The position numbers were made by a program, and so were the translations under genes. A stretch of 64,000 nt of DNA. Source: Propylenella binzhouense. Lineage in GTDB: Bacteria; Pseudomonadota; Alphaproteobacteria; Rhizobiales; Afifellaceae. Below, one piece after another: positions 1 to 8,544 of the stretch. Below the pieces are notes generated by a model. It saw only the letters and a program-made list of their open reading frames with translations. It did no database searches and had not been told where the DNA came from. Position 1 is the first letter of the stretch, and each line of letters starts with the position of its first letter. Location: contig NZ_SPKJ01000009.1 of the NCBI RefSeq assembly GCF_009866965.1, positions 1 to 64,000 on the forward strand, written 5' to 3'.

Positions 1-447
1 AAGCCCGCCCAGGCGGTGCCGGAACGGCGGGAGCGGACGGAGCGGCAAAGGCCGGAGCCGGCGAGGAACGCCCCGCCGCGCGCGGCCGCGAAAGCGAGCA
101 CCCCGGCTGCCGCCAAGGCGCCCGTCGCAGCCGCGCAGCAATCGAGCAGCGGCGCCGCGCCGACCGTTTCCCCCGCCAGGTGGCAGGCCCGCCTGCTCGC
201 CCATCTGGAGCGGCGGAAGCGCTATCCGGGGGCGGCGCGCGCGCGGGGCTCGGAAGGCACGGCCTCGGTGCGCTTTTCCATCGACGCGAGCGGCAACGTG
301 CTCGGCGCGAGCCTCGCCCGGTCCTCCGGCGTGCCCGAGCTCGACCAGGAGGTCGTGGCCATGGTCCGCCGCGCCTCCCCCGTGCCGGCGCCGCCCCCCG
401 GCGTCTCGAGAACGATCACCGTGCCCGTCCGCTTCAGCCTGCGCTGA
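1..447 (+). CDS. TonB-family C-terminal domain protein (5' end outside window)
   Basis: The reading frame is open to the first base, so the true start probably lies upstream; the first internal start is a GTG at 16. The first ~55 visible residues are an Ala/Pro/Arg-rich linker like the periplasm-spanning region of TonB proteins. The last ~85 residues match a TonB C-terminal domain, with the stretches YPGAARARGSEGTASVRF and GVPELDQEVVAMVRRASPVP. TonB couples inner-membrane proton-motive energy to outer-membrane receptors. No ExbB/ExbD or membrane anchor is visible because the gene is cut. The family is fairly sure; the receptor served is unknown. Confidence 0.75.
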   Translation, partial: KPAQAVPERRERTERQRPEPARNAPPRAAAKASTPAAAKAPVAAAQQSSSGAAPTVSPARWQARLLAHLERRKRYPGAARARGSEGTASVRFSIDASGNVLGASLARSSGVPELDQEVVAMVRRASPVPAPPPGVSRTITVPVRFSLR

Positions 448-499
448 GGCGGGCGAGCCGGGCACGCCCGGCGCCGGAGCGGGTGACCGAAGGGTCCGC

Positions 500-790
500 T
501 CAGCCGGAATTCCGGACCGTCGCGGCAAGCGACGCGAGTTCGCCCGGCCCGAGCCGCTTCTCCCCGCATGCGTCGCGCCCGACCTCGACCCGGATCCGCC
601 GGCCTCCGACGAGGGCCCAGAAGCGGCAGGCGCCCGTCTCCGCCATCGCGACGGCGGCCTCCGCCGACAGCGTCCAGCCGTCGCCTTCCGGGCCGCCTAT
701 GGCGGCGATCCGGAGCGCCGGGGGGCGGCCTTCGGCGACCACGCGGGTCACCTCGAAATCGCTGGGAATCGGCCGGGTTCTCTCGAGCAT
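500..790 (-). CDS. DUF3892-like small protein
   Basis: A 96-residue protein. Its middle resembles DUF3892: a hydrophobic strand followed by an IGGP..DGW segment, a helix AEAAVAMAETG, and a basic strand GGRRIRVEVG. The function of DUF3892 is unknown. The gene is convergent with the preceding TonB-like gene, with about 50 bases between the stops. There is no signal peptide or membrane segment, so a cytoplasmic location is expected. Family assignment is by eye from the IGG/DGW pattern. Confidence 0.6.
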   Translation of the reverse strand: MLERTRPIPSDFEVTRVVAEGRPPALRIAAIGGPEGDGWTLSAEAAVAMAETGACRFWALVGGRRIRVEVGRDACGEKRLGPGELASLAATVRNSG

Positions 791-1233
791 GGCATCCGCC
801 TCGGCGGGTCCGGATGCGGACCCGCGGCAGCGCCCAGTCTAGCGGGAGCCCCGCTTCCGATCGCGGCAGCGCGTGCTCAGCGGAGCGGGGAGCCTGAGCA
901 AAATCGCGCCGCCATCAAGGCCGTTCCCGAAACGGCGTTCGCCCTGCCTTACGGCGCTTCCGCCGGCGGCGAGCCGGACGGATGCGCAGGTTGCAGAGAA
1001 GAGCGGCGACGTCCCTCGCCGTGGTGCAGGTGGGTAGCGGGGTGTCATCGGGGCTTTCCGGTAGACGCATGCGCCGTCCGGCGCGCCCGATACATGGCGC
1101 TGGAAAGCGTCGGCCAGTTGAGCGATGATCCTTTCATCAGCCTGCCGGCCGTGGCGCGCCGATCGGCCCGGCCACGCCGGAGAGCACGGCGGCCGACGCC
1201 GCCAGCTCCGCCACACCGTGGGACAGCATCGAC
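791..1233. other. Intergenic region without a supported gene
   Basis: No frame here has convincing protein character. The right end (1164-1231) holds one copy of an imperfect repeat whose partner lies just beyond the next gene. The repeat runs up to the start codon at 1234, so it may contribute to the promoter or leader of that gene. Confidence 0.5.
1164..1231. repeat. Imperfect direct repeat, copy A
   Basis: This copy begins CGGCCCGGCCACGCC and ends near CCGTGGGACAGCATCG. It aligns to 1711-1777 with roughly three quarters identity by eye, including the first 15 bases exactly. The two copies bracket the SnoaL-like gene. Read on the minus strand, both copies encode a similar peptide (SHGVAELAAS versus SHGMVQLAPS), so they may be relics of a duplicated coding segment rather than a regulatory site. 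Confidence 0.6.
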
Positions 1234-1641
1234 ATGACCGACATTCGGGAGATGCTCGGCGAGTTGTGTGAGGCCTTCAATGCGCACGACCTCGACCGGA
1301 TCATGACTGCCTTTGCCGACGAGTGCGTCCTGGAGATGCCGAAGGGGCCGCATGCCTGGGGTGCCCGCTTTGAAGGAAAGCACGCAGTTCGCCAGGGGCT
1401 CGCCTCGAGGTTCGAAGGACTTCCCGACGTCCATTACGCAGACCCAACGCACTTCGTGGATGAGGCGCAACAGACCGGCATTTCGAAATGGACGCTGACG
1501 GGCACGACCGGCGACGGAAGACGCCTGGAAGTCCGAGGGTGCGATTTCTACACGTTCCGGAACGGCAAGGTGACGCGAAAGGATTCGTACTGGAAGATTG
1601 TCGAGGGCGCTCACGATCGCGATCGGACAGCGCCCTCCTGA
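1234..1641 (+). CDS. SnoaL-like / NTF2-fold protein
   Basis: A 135-residue protein with the typical SnoaL-like opening: a helix containing LCEAFNAHDLDRIMTAFADE, then the strand VLEMP. Later strands carry GCDFYTFRNGKV and an SYWKIVE end, as in polyketide-cyclase-like members of the NTF2 superfamily. The length fits a single-domain member. The family includes small-molecule isomerases and many proteins of unknown role, so no substrate can be named. It stands alone between two copies of an imperfect ~68-bp repeat, which suggests it may have arrived or been duplicated together with flanking DNA. Confidence 0.75.
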   Translation: MTDIREMLGELCEAFNAHDLDRIMTAFADECVLEMPKGPHAWGARFEGKHAVRQGLASRFEGLPDVHYADPTHFVDEAQQTGISKWTLTGTTGDGRRLEVRGCDFYTFRNGKVTRKDSYWKIVEGAHDRDRTAPS

Positions 1642-1710
1642 CCGATCAAGGCGATGAAGGGCTTGCGGCCGGGCGCTCGGCGCGGGCGATTCTCATTCGT
1701 GCCTGTGTCT

Positions 1711-1777
1711 CGGCCCGGCCACGCCGACGGCACGGCGATCGACGGCGCCAGCTGCACCATGCCGTGAGACACGATCG
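1711..1777. repeat. Imperfect direct repeat, copy B
   Basis: Partner of 1164-1231, in the same orientation. It shares CGGCCCGGCCACGCC, then GCACGGCG, CGACG, GCGCCAGCT-like and CCGTGAGACA-like blocks with short substitutions and a small gap. It lies between the end of the SnoaL-like gene and the end of the convergent oxygenase gene. Confidence 0.6.
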
Positions 1778-1813
1778 GAGCCGCCCGCAGCCCCGCGGGC
1801 GGATGACGGGGGA

Positions 1814-2437
1814 TCAGCGCCCGAACACGCCCTTGAGCACCTGCGCCAGCCTGTTCCTGCGCTGCTTGCGCTCGAGATCCTCGGCGCTGCGGACCCAGGC
1901 CACCTGGACGACGCGGCGTTCGCCGGAGAACGGCTTGTGCCCGTGCCAGGACTTGTCGGACCGCAGGAACGCGAAGACCGTTCCCATGGTCGGCGGAACC
2001 TCGATCACGTAATCGTCGAAGGATTTCGAATCGCGCAGCACCCGAAGCCTGCCGCTTTCGTCGGCCGACCACGCGTCGTTCATGTAGACGAGCATCGTCA
2101 TCACCTTCGAGGGGCCGTCGGTGTGGATCGCTCCGTAGCGCGGCTGCGAGCGGCGCATGATCGTCGTGATCCGCGGAAAGGGATGCAGGTCGAGGTCGAA
2201 CCGGCGCGACAGTTCCTCGGTGAGCTCGGGCCCCTCGAGCTCGTCGATGAAGCGCCTGAAGAGGCCCCCGACGTCCGCTTCGCCGACCGTGAGATAGCCC
2301 GGCTTGGTCAGGTTCGGAAAATCCTCGCGGAGCTCGGCGATCGCCTCCCGGCGGAGAAAGTCCGACCCGAGGAGGAAGTCGTACGGCTCGTGAGACAGGT
2401 CCGCCTCGCGAATGGCCGAGAGATCAACGGTCTGCAT
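1814..2437 (-). CDS. 2OG-Fe(II) dioxygenase family protein
   Basis: A 207-residue protein with the double-stranded beta-helix iron site. An HxD pair lies in AIHTDGPSK, and a distal His lies in SWHGHKPFSGERRVVQVAW, whose Arg is the likely 2-oxoglutarate anchor. The N-terminal half is helical (LLGSDFLRREAIAELREDF), as in prolyl-hydroxylase-like families found near surface-polysaccharide genes. I chose ATG 2437 because GGGGTGGG precedes it closely; an upstream ATG at 2497 would add 20 residues without domain content. The substrate is unknown. It is cytoplasmic by the absence of a signal sequence. Confidence 0.75.
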   Translation of the reverse strand: MQTVDLSAIREADLSHEPYDFLLGSDFLRREAIAELREDFPNLTKPGYLTVGEADVGGLFRRFIDELEGPELTEELSRRFDLDLHPFPRITTIMRRSQPRYGAIHTDGPSKVMTMLVYMNDAWSADESGRLRVLRDSKSFDDYVIEVPPTMGTVFAFLRSDKSWHGHKPFSGERRVVQVAWVRSAEDLERKQRRNRLAQVLKGVFGR

Positions 2438-2885
2438 GCCCACCCCGCAGGATGCCGCTCGCGGCCGGCTGGGAACGTCGCCAACCGGCATCGGCATCCG
2501 CTTTTAGCCTCAACCCTTCACCTTGACGAGCCGAATTGCGACCGACGGCGATCGTGCCGCAAGCTCGCCCGAAGCCAGGAAAGTCGCCAGCCTGCTCGGC
2601 AAACGGGCGCGGAATCGGCAGCGATTTTCCGCGCTTCCGAACGTAGTGACCGACCGGCATGAACGACCCGGATGTGGACCATTTGCGTGGACCGCTCGGG
2701 CGCCCCTCCAGGAGGATCGCGAAGCTGTTGGGGCGGCAGGAGCCCAGTGCCCGCAGCGACAGGAGGAGCAGGCTGACGAATCCGCTCGTCAGTTTGCTCA
2801 TCTCAGGGAAGAGCGGCGAGGACGAGCGCATGCTGCCGCGGCGCTCGCGATGGAGCGGAGCGTCCGCGGCGATCGAGCCGCCGCA
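2438..2885. other. Intergenic region, no supported gene
   Basis: A minus-strand frame starting near 2801 begins with a hydrophobic stretch (LTSGFVSLLLLSLRALGSC) that resembles a lipoprotein signal. The rest is low-complexity Arg/Ser/Gly and runs into the oxygenase start, so I do not call it a gene. No RNA gene or clear terminator was seen. Confidence 0.4.
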
Positions 2886-3836
2886 TCAGCCGCGCGGAAC
2901 GCTCGCGATGAAGACGGCGTGGGCCTCGGCACCCGCCCCTATCGAGGCGCCCTCGATCTCCACCCTCCCGTCTACCCGGGCGATGCGCGTCCGGATGGTG
3001 GCCCGGTCGTTCGCGAGGATCGGCTTCAGGAAGGTCGCGGTGATCTCGCCGCCCGAGAGGAAGGCGGGGCCGGCCCATCGGGTCAGCAGTTCGGACAGCC
3101 AGCACACGTTCATCAGCCCCTGCACGATGACGCGCGGATAACCCATCTCGGCGGCGATGCGCGGGTTGGTGTGGATGTTCTCGAACTCGTCGGCGATGCC
3201 GGAGAAGACGGCTGCCTGCGCCCGGTCCGCCGACACCTCGAGATCGGCGAGCCCGGTGCCCTTCGCGGCGTCGGCGAAGGCGACGCCCTCGCGCCGTGCC
3301 TCGAACGGACCGTCGACCCGGCGTGGGGCCGCCGGCCCGTCGCTCTCGGCGATGCCGGCGGGCGGCGACATCTCGATCAGCTCCGTGTTGATCTGGCTGA
3401 CGTAGAGCGTGCCGTCGGGCCCGCGGGCCTCGCTCTCGTGAATCAGGTAGCCGCGCCCGCGCTTCACGTACTTGGCGGTGTTCGTCCCCGTGACGACGAG
3501 CGGAATGCCGAACGGCACCGGCCGGTGGTAGCGGGCGACCTCGCGCTGATGGAATCCGCGCACGAGGCTGCGGTCATAGCGCGTCTGGTAGAACCACATC
3601 AGTTCCTTCAGCACCATCGCGCTCGGCACGATGCGCTCGCCGAACCGGTCGGTGGCGCCGAAGTACCAGGGATCCTGGCAGTCAATCGCGTAGCAGTACG
3701 CCTTGATCGCGGCATCCGTCGGATCATAGCGCGCCGGGTCGAACCTCTCCGGGATGGGGTAGGCCGAGAAGTCCGGCGGACGGATGTGGTCGCCGACCTT
3801 GAGGGCGGCGAGTTCGGGCAGGGCCGCGATATCCAT
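2886..3836 (-). CDS. MaoC-like acyl dehydratase/hydratase (double hot-dog)
   Basis: A 316-residue protein with two hot-dog halves. The N-terminal half has the FAS1-type dehydratase look (DAAIKAYCYAIDCQDPWYFG). The C-terminal half carries the MaoC hydratase signature, with Asp and His in DEFENIHTNPRIAAEMGYPR followed by VIVQGLMN. Such proteins add or remove water across enoyl-CoA double bonds. It is the last gene of the proximal operon, and its ATG overlaps the stop of the preceding fusion gene (TGATG), indicating translational coupling. Its presence implies a CoA-thioester intermediate in the pathway. The exact acyl substrate is unknown. Confidence 0.8.
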   Translation of the reverse strand: MDIAALPELAALKVGDHIRPPDFSAYPIPERFDPARYDPTDAAIKAYCYAIDCQDPWYFGATDRFGERIVPSAMVLKELMWFYQTRYDRSLVRGFHQREVARYHRPVPFGIPLVVTGTNTAKYVKRGRGYLIHESEARGPDGTLYVSQINTELIEMSPPAGIAESDGPAAPRRVDGPFEARREGVAFADAAKGTGLADLEVSADRAQAAVFSGIADEFENIHTNPRIAAEMGYPRVIVQGLMNVCWLSELLTRWAGPAFLSGGEITATFLKPILANDRATIRTRIARVDGRVEIEGASIGAGAEAHAVFIASVPRG

Positions 3837-5905
3837 CACGCCGTCCCCTCCCGGAGGGCGCCGGCCGGCGCGCCTTCGCCTGTCTTCAGCCACTCCCCCT
3901 CCTCCGGCGTGATGGTGACGTTCACGACGCCGAGCGAGTCGCGCAGCTCCGCGAGGCTGGCGGGGCCGATGATCGGGAACACCGGGAACGGCAGGGTGAA
4001 GAGGTAGGCCAGCGCAATGTGGGCCGGCGACACGCCCCGCGCGGCCGCGAGCGCGCGGACGCGGTCGCGCCGCTCGAAGTTGGTGTCGCTGTACCAGCTC
4101 GCGACCAGCGTGGGCTCGCCGAGCTTGTCGCGGCCGGCGCGGTCGGTGAAGAAGCCGCGGGCCTGGCTCGACCAGGCGAAGATCGGCGTCTGCGTGCGCT
4201 TCAGCCACGCCGTATCGTCCGGGCCGGAGGAGGAGATGCAGCCCGGCCACATCGGGGCCACCATCTCCGCCAGGCTGTAGTTGTTGGACAGGAGCTCGAA
4301 GCCGTGCTTGCCGGTGCGCTGCGCATAGGCGTTCGCCTCGTCGATGCGCGCCGTCGTCCAGTTCGAGCCGCCGAACTTGCCGATGCGGCCGGCGCGGCGC
4401 AGCGCGTCGAGCACGTCGACGAACTCGCCGACCGGCACGTCCGGATTGTCGCGGTGCATGAAGTAGAGGTCGAGGTGGTCCGTGCGCAGACGCTCCAGCG
4501 TTTCCTCGAGCTGCGGCGCGATGAACTCGGGCCGGCACAGCGGAGAATGGGCGCCCTTGCCGATGACCACGGCCTGGTCGCGCACCCCGCGGCTTTGGAG
4601 CCACTCGCCGAGGAGCTTGTCCATCAGCCCCTGACCGTAGATCCAGGCGCTGTCGAAAGTGGTGCCGCCAGCCTCGAAGAAGGAGTCGTAGACGATTGCG
4701 GCGTCGGGGAAGGTCTTGAGGAGCATGCCGCCGATGGCAAGGCGCGAGGCGGCCTTGCCGGGGGCGACGGTCTCGTCCGTCGGCATCGGCGCGCCCTCAC
4801 GCCGCCGCAGCGGGTGGCCCGCGACGGTGACGCGGCGGGCGGAGGATTCGGCCGGATAGGCAAGGCCGATCTCGCGCCGCCAGGCATCCAGCGTTCGCAT
4901 GTTGCCGAGCGTGTCGGCGTGGCTCGGCGCCGGCCACTCGATCTCGCCGGCAGCGACGCTGCGGGCGAAGAGGTCGGCCTCCAGCGCGTAGAGCCAATCC
5001 TCCGTCTCGATCGGCACCACGCGGCGCTGGTCCGGCCGCACGGCGACGACGATCTCGCTCCTGCCGCCCTGCCGGCCGGAGCAGAACCAGGGGCTCGTCA
5101 CCTCGATGGCGCCCCTGGTGCCGTGGATGCGGGCGGCGGCGTCCTGCACCGTGGTGATGCTCGCCGCGCCGTGGGCGAGGATGCCGCCGGGGAAGCGCAT
5201 CGCGATCGCCGCGCGCTCGTCCGCACCGGCGGTCCCGAGATGGCCGGTGCCCTTCACCTCAATCGGGTCGGCGAAGGGCTCGCCCCGCGCCACGCCCGCG
5301 ACGAGGCGGCACATGGAGGTGACGTAGCAGCCGATGTCGAGGATCGCGCCGCCGCCGAGCTCGGGATCGAAGTGGCGCTTCCTGGCGTCGAAGGCGGTAT
5401 TGTAGCCGAACACGGCGTCGATCATCGTGACCTCGCCGATCTCGCCGCTCCTGATGATGTCCACGATCGCCCGCGTCTGCGGATGGCCGCGGTACATGAA
5501 CGCTTCCATCAGCAGGCCGGGCGAGCGGGCGGCGACGTCGAGGACGGCGCTCGCCTCCGCCGCGTTCATCGCGAGCGGCTTCTCGCACAGGACGTGCTTG
5601 CCGGCTTCCAGCGCCGCGATCGCCTGCTCGGCGTGGGCTGGATGAGGCGAGGCGATGTAGACGGCGTCCACCTCCCCGTCCGCGAACAGCGCGGCGTGGC
5701 CCTTGTGGATACGCGCGCCACCGAACGGGTTGTCGGTCAACGCGCTGGGGTCGCGCGTCGCGACGGCAACGAGGGTGCCGTGTCGCGCCCGCTCCAGTGC
5801 GGCGGCGAACTGCCGCGCAATGGCGCCGGTGCCGACGATGCCCCAACGCAAGGACGGTGCGGTGCCCGTTCTGGCCGCGGTGTCGCGGGCCTCGGTCTGC
5901 AGCAT
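3836..5905 (-). CDS. Fused Gfo/Idh/MocA oxidoreductase + aldo-keto reductase
   Basis: A 689-residue two-domain protein. Residues ~15-340 are a Gfo/Idh/MocA dehydrogenase with a Rossmann loop (GIVGTGAIARQF) and the CEKPLA motif. Residues ~380-689 are an aldo-keto reductase with the expected tetrad: Asp and Tyr in FDSAWIYG, Lys in VVIGKGAHSP, His in LYFMHRDNP. Both families oxidise or reduce sugars and cyclitols with NAD(P). The fusion could interconvert or epimerise a sugar through successive redox steps, which is inference. I chose ATG 5905 because GGGAGAGAA precedes it; ATG 5944 is possible. It lies in the operon between a CoA-transferase-like pair and the MaoC gene. Confidence 0.85.
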   Translation of the reverse strand: MLQTEARDTAARTGTAPSLRWGIVGTGAIARQFAAALERARHGTLVAVATRDPSALTDNPFGGARIHKGHAALFADGEVDAVYIASPHPAHAEQAIAALEAGKHVLCEKPLAMNAAEASAVLDVAARSPGLLMEAFMYRGHPQTRAIVDIIRSGEIGEVTMIDAVFGYNTAFDARKRHFDPELGGGAILDIGCYVTSMCRLVAGVARGEPFADPIEVKGTGHLGTAGADERAAIAMRFPGGILAHGAASITTVQDAAARIHGTRGAIEVTSPWFCSGRQGGRSEIVVAVRPDQRRVVPIETEDWLYALEADLFARSVAAGEIEWPAPSHADTLGNMRTLDAWRREIGLAYPAESSARRVTVAGHPLRRREGAPMPTDETVAPGKAASRLAIGGMLLKTFPDAAIVYDSFFEAGGTTFDSAWIYGQGLMDKLLGEWLQSRGVRDQAVVIGKGAHSPLCRPEFIAPQLEETLERLRTDHLDLYFMHRDNPDVPVGEFVDVLDALRRAGRIGKFGGSNWTTARIDEANAYAQRTGKHGFELLSNNYSLAEMVAPMWPGCISSSGPDDTAWLKRTQTPIFAWSSQARGFFTDRAGRDKLGEPTLVASWYSDTNFERRDRVRALAAARGVSPAHIALAYLFTLPFPVFPIIGPASLAELRDSLGVVNVTITPEEGEWLKTGEGAPAGALREGTA

Positions 5906-5978
5906 GGACGTTCTCTCCCGCGCCGGTCGTGGCCGGCGTCTCATCTGTGCGGCCCCGGCCCGCGCCGGGACCGGCGGT

Positions 5979-6803
5979 TCAGTGCTCCGGCGCGCGGCCG
6001 AGGAGGAGGCCGCGCGGGTCGACCACGCGGCGCAAGAGGTCGAGCTCTTCGGCCGTCGGCTCCGGCGTCGCCGGCGCGTCCTCGAGGTCCGGCAGCGCGA
6101 AGCCGGTGACGCCGGCGAGCTCGCCGCGCCGCTCCTCGCGGTGGATGGATCTGAGGCGGATGCGGCCGGCTTCCTTGTCGAAGTCGAAAATGCACTCGGG
6201 CGTCACCACCCACTCCGGGCCGCCCTCGGGAATTCCGAGCGCCGCGCGTCCCGCAAGGCCGCCGGGGTAGCCGACGCCCGAGACGTAGTCGACCTTCTCC
6301 ACGAGGACGCGGGCGGTGTGATGCGGCAGCATCACGTATTCGCGGCGGAAGATCGTCATGTGCTCGGGCTGCAGGATCGGGCCGACGAGGCGCACCTTCG
6401 GCCGCGCGTGGTCGCCGATCACCACGGAATTCAGCGACCCCGTCACATCGAGCTGCACGCCGGAGGAGAAGCCGAAGTCGACGTGGCCGCGCTTGAAGGA
6501 GAACTGGCCCGGGTAGCGGACCGTCTGCGCCTCGCAGGGAAGGTCGAGGAGCGTCGAATCGAACTCCTGGTCGGGCAGCGCCGCCAGCGAGGCGAGGTCC
6601 GGATTGTGCGACCAGCCGGCGAGCAGGATCGTGAGGTTCGGCGCGTGCGTGAGCTTGGCGAACATCATCGCCGCGAGCGGGATCGAGGTGCCGTAGAGCA
6701 TGGCCGCCGCACCGGTGACGAGGCCGGTGAAGCCCACCTCGTGATCGGCGAAGCTCTTGGCGAGCGCGATGGTGATGATCTCGGGGATGGTCGCGGCGCT
6801 CAT
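5979..6803 (-). CDS. CoA-transferase family I-like beta subunit (pair 1, IpdB/GctB-like)
   Basis: A 274-residue protein of the GctB/IpdB fold. Typical pieces are LAKSFADHEVGFTGLVTG at the start, VGPILQPEHMTIF in the middle, and FDFDKEAGRIRLRSIHRE near the end. At the position where true transferases carry the catalytic Glu (IYESG or FEAG in members I remember), this protein reads TILLAGW, without Glu. Its ATG overlaps the stop of the alpha-subunit gene by four bases (ATGA), so the two should be made in equal amounts. It is the most divergent of three beta subunits here. It probably acts on a CoA thioester as hydrolase or lyase rather than moving CoA, which is inference. Confidence 0.75.
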   Translation of the reverse strand: MSAATIPEIITIALAKSFADHEVGFTGLVTGAAAMLYGTSIPLAAMMFAKLTHAPNLTILLAGWSHNPDLASLAALPDQEFDSTLLDLPCEAQTVRYPGQFSFKRGHVDFGFSSGVQLDVTGSLNSVVIGDHARPKVRLVGPILQPEHMTIFRREYVMLPHHTARVLVEKVDYVSGVGYPGGLAGRAALGIPEGGPEWVVTPECIFDFDKEAGRIRLRSIHREERRGELAGVTGFALPDLEDAPATPEPTAEELDLLRRVVDPRGLLLGRAPEH

Positions 6804-7735
6804 ATCGTGGCGATCTCCTGCAGGCGCATGACATGAGCCGCGCCGAGCTTTTCGAGATACGCCGCGTGATCGGCCGTCCCGCGCACCCATTCGTCGAGGT
6901 AGGCATCGAAGGCTTCGTCGCTGGCTGAGGCGGCGACGTAGGCCTGCATGTGCGCGTCGTCGATGACGAAGCGGCCGAGCGTCGGCGTTGGGTGCGCGCC
7001 GCAGGGAGCCTCGACGATGGCGGCGGTGCGGTAGGCGGGCAGCATGTTGAGCGTCGGGTTGCGGCGGACGAACTGGTTGGAGACGATCTTCTCCACCGTC
7101 ACGATCACCATCTCCGCGCTCTGCGCCGTGTCGAGGTCGAGCTCCTGCGGCATCAGCCGGCGGCTCGGCCACAGCACGTTGCCGGCCTCGTCGGCGGCGC
7201 CGGCGTGGATCACCACCACCTCCGGGTCCGCCGGCGGCACGGCGTAGAGCTTGCGGCCGGTCAGCGGGCAGTCGAACGCCTTGATGTCCGGGTTGTGGGT
7301 GAGGATGTCCGTGCCGCCGAGATAGGCGGAGGGCCAGAAGGTCAAGTTCTCGCGGCTCGCCCGGAACCGATCGAACGACAGGACCTCGGGGTAGTCGACG
7401 ATCTCGACCGTCCCCGCCTCGTTGCGCCGGCGAATGTTGCGGGCGAGGCCGTACTTCTCGAGGCCGACATATGAGGTCTCGACCTTCTTCAGCGCGCCGG
7501 CGCCGGCGAGCATGTCGACCTCGATGCCGCTGACCGTGCCGACGACGGTGAGGTCGCGCCGCCGCTGGCGCACGAGCTCGCGCACGAAGGCCATCGGCCG
7601 CTGGTAATTGGCGAAGCCGCCGATGGCGACCCGTGCGCCGTCCGGCACGAGGCTCGCCGCCTCGGCCATGGTGACGACCTTGCGGTCCGGGAACGGGATC
7701 GTCCGGCGCGGAGGGAGGAAGGAGGCGCTGGCCAT
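6800..7735 (-). CDS. CoA-transferase family I-like alpha subunit (pair 1, IpdA/GctA-like)
   Basis: A 311-residue alpha subunit. The glycine-rich CoA loop is VAIGGFANYQRPMAFVREL. The Glu in VDYPEVLSFDRF aligns with the Glu I recall as essential in mycobacterial IpdA. Further family pieces are GGTDILTHNP and VIVTVEKIVSNQF. It follows the preceding beta-subunit gene by 5 bases and overlaps its own partner. A leading segment of ~20 residues (ASFLPPRRTIPFPDRK) is longer than in the other two alpha subunits. A long upstream extension of this frame overlaps pair 2 and is not coding. Confidence 0.75.
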   Translation of the reverse strand: MASASFLPPRRTIPFPDRKVVTMAEAASLVPDGARVAIGGFANYQRPMAFVRELVRQRRRDLTVVGTVSGIEVDMLAGAGALKKVETSYVGLEKYGLARNIRRRNEAGTVEIVDYPEVLSFDRFRASRENLTFWPSAYLGGTDILTHNPDIKAFDCPLTGRKLYAVPPADPEVVVIHAGAADEAGNVLWPSRRLMPQELDLDTAQSAEMVIVTVEKIVSNQFVRRNPTLNMLPAYRTAAIVEAPCGAHPTPTLGRFVIDDAHMQAYVAASASDEAFDAYLDEWVRGTADHAAYLEKLGAAHVMRLQEIATI

Positions 7736-7740
7736 CGGCG

Positions 7741-8544
7741 TCAGACCCTCAGGAGCTTCTTGTCGGGGTCGATGACGGTGCGCACCAGCTCCACCGTCTC
7801 GGCGGCCGGCGGCGGCGTCTCGGCCAGATCCGGCGCGACGGCGGGGGCGAAGCCCATCGCGGCGGTCACCTCGTCCAGGGTGACGCCGGGGTGCAGCGAG
7901 CGCACGCGCATCACGTTGTCCTCGCCGGCGAAGTCGAACACCGCCTTGTCGGTGACAACGCGCTGCGGCCCCGGCCCCGGCAGCGCGTACTGCTCGCGGC
8001 GGGTGCCGCCCCGGCGGTAGCCGAAGCTCGTCACGTAGTCGACGTCCGGCACAAAGCGGCGCGGGTCGAGGTCCATGACGATGATGGGCTTCCTCACGAA
8101 GGCGAGGTGCTCGGGCTGCGCGAGGCAGCCGACGAGGCGCGTCTTGAGCGAGCCGTCCGGCCTGTCGAGGCGGGTGATGTTGAGGTTGCCGTAGCGGTCC
8201 ACCTGCGCGGCGGATTCGAACGAGATGTCGAACCGCGCCTTCCCCAGCATGTCGATCTTCTGCGAGGTCTCCTGCAGTTGCGCGGCGCAGGGCCAGGTCG
8301 TGAAGGCGTCCTGCAGCCACGCCTCCGGCATGCGCGACAGGTCCGGAGTGAGGAGGTTGCCCCAGTAGATGGAGGCGTCCGGCGCATGGCTCGCCTGCGC
8401 GATGCGGCTCGCGACGACGGGCAGGCCCACCGCCAGCGTGAAGGCGCGGCCCGCGGTGCCGACGCCGACGAAGATGAGGTCGCCGTCCTCGATCTCGCGC
8501 GCGATGGCAGCGGCCATCAGTTCGTTGGTGGTGTAGGCGCTCAT
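7741..8544 (-). CDS. CoA-transferase family I-like beta subunit (pair 2, IpdB/GctB-like)
   Basis: A 267-residue beta subunit starting MSAYTTNELMAAAIAREI, with the GVGTAGRAFTLAVGLP loop. The expected catalytic Glu position reads ASIYWGNLL, so Trp-Gly-Asn replaces Glu-Ser-Gly. Late motifs are TDKAVFDF and MRVRSLHPGVTLDEV, typical of this family. The start codon overlaps the stop of its alpha subunit (ATGA). It is closely similar to the pair 3 beta subunit at 15286-16086, which shares YWGNLL and the C-terminal IDP-K/N-LLR end. The missing Glu argues against classical CoA transfer. Confidence 0.75.
   Translation of the reverse strand: MSAYTTNELMAAAIAREIEDGDLIFVGVGTAGRAFTLAVGLPVVASRIAQASHAPDASIYWGNLLTPDLSRMPEAWLQDAFTTWPCAAQLQETSQKIDMLGKARFDISFESAAQVDRYGNLNITRLDRPDGSLKTRLVGCLAQPEHLAFVRKPIIVMDLDPRRFVPDVDYVTSFGYRRGGTRREQYALPGPGPQRVVTDKAVFDFAGEDNVMRVRSLHPGVTLDEVTAAMGFAPAVAPDLAETPPPAAETVELVRTVIDPDKKLLRV

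Noticed and set aside
2424-2831. Minus-strand frame with a hydrophobic, lipobox-like start upstream of the oxygenase
   Set aside because: Only the first ~20 residues look like a signal; the remainder is low-complexity and overlaps the oxygenase start. Not enough to call a gene.
4019-6109. Long plus-strand open frame opposite the dehydrogenase/aldo-keto reductase fusion
   Set aside because: Low-complexity Arg/Ala/Gly/Val protein antisense to a gene with clear domains; an expected by-product of high G+C.
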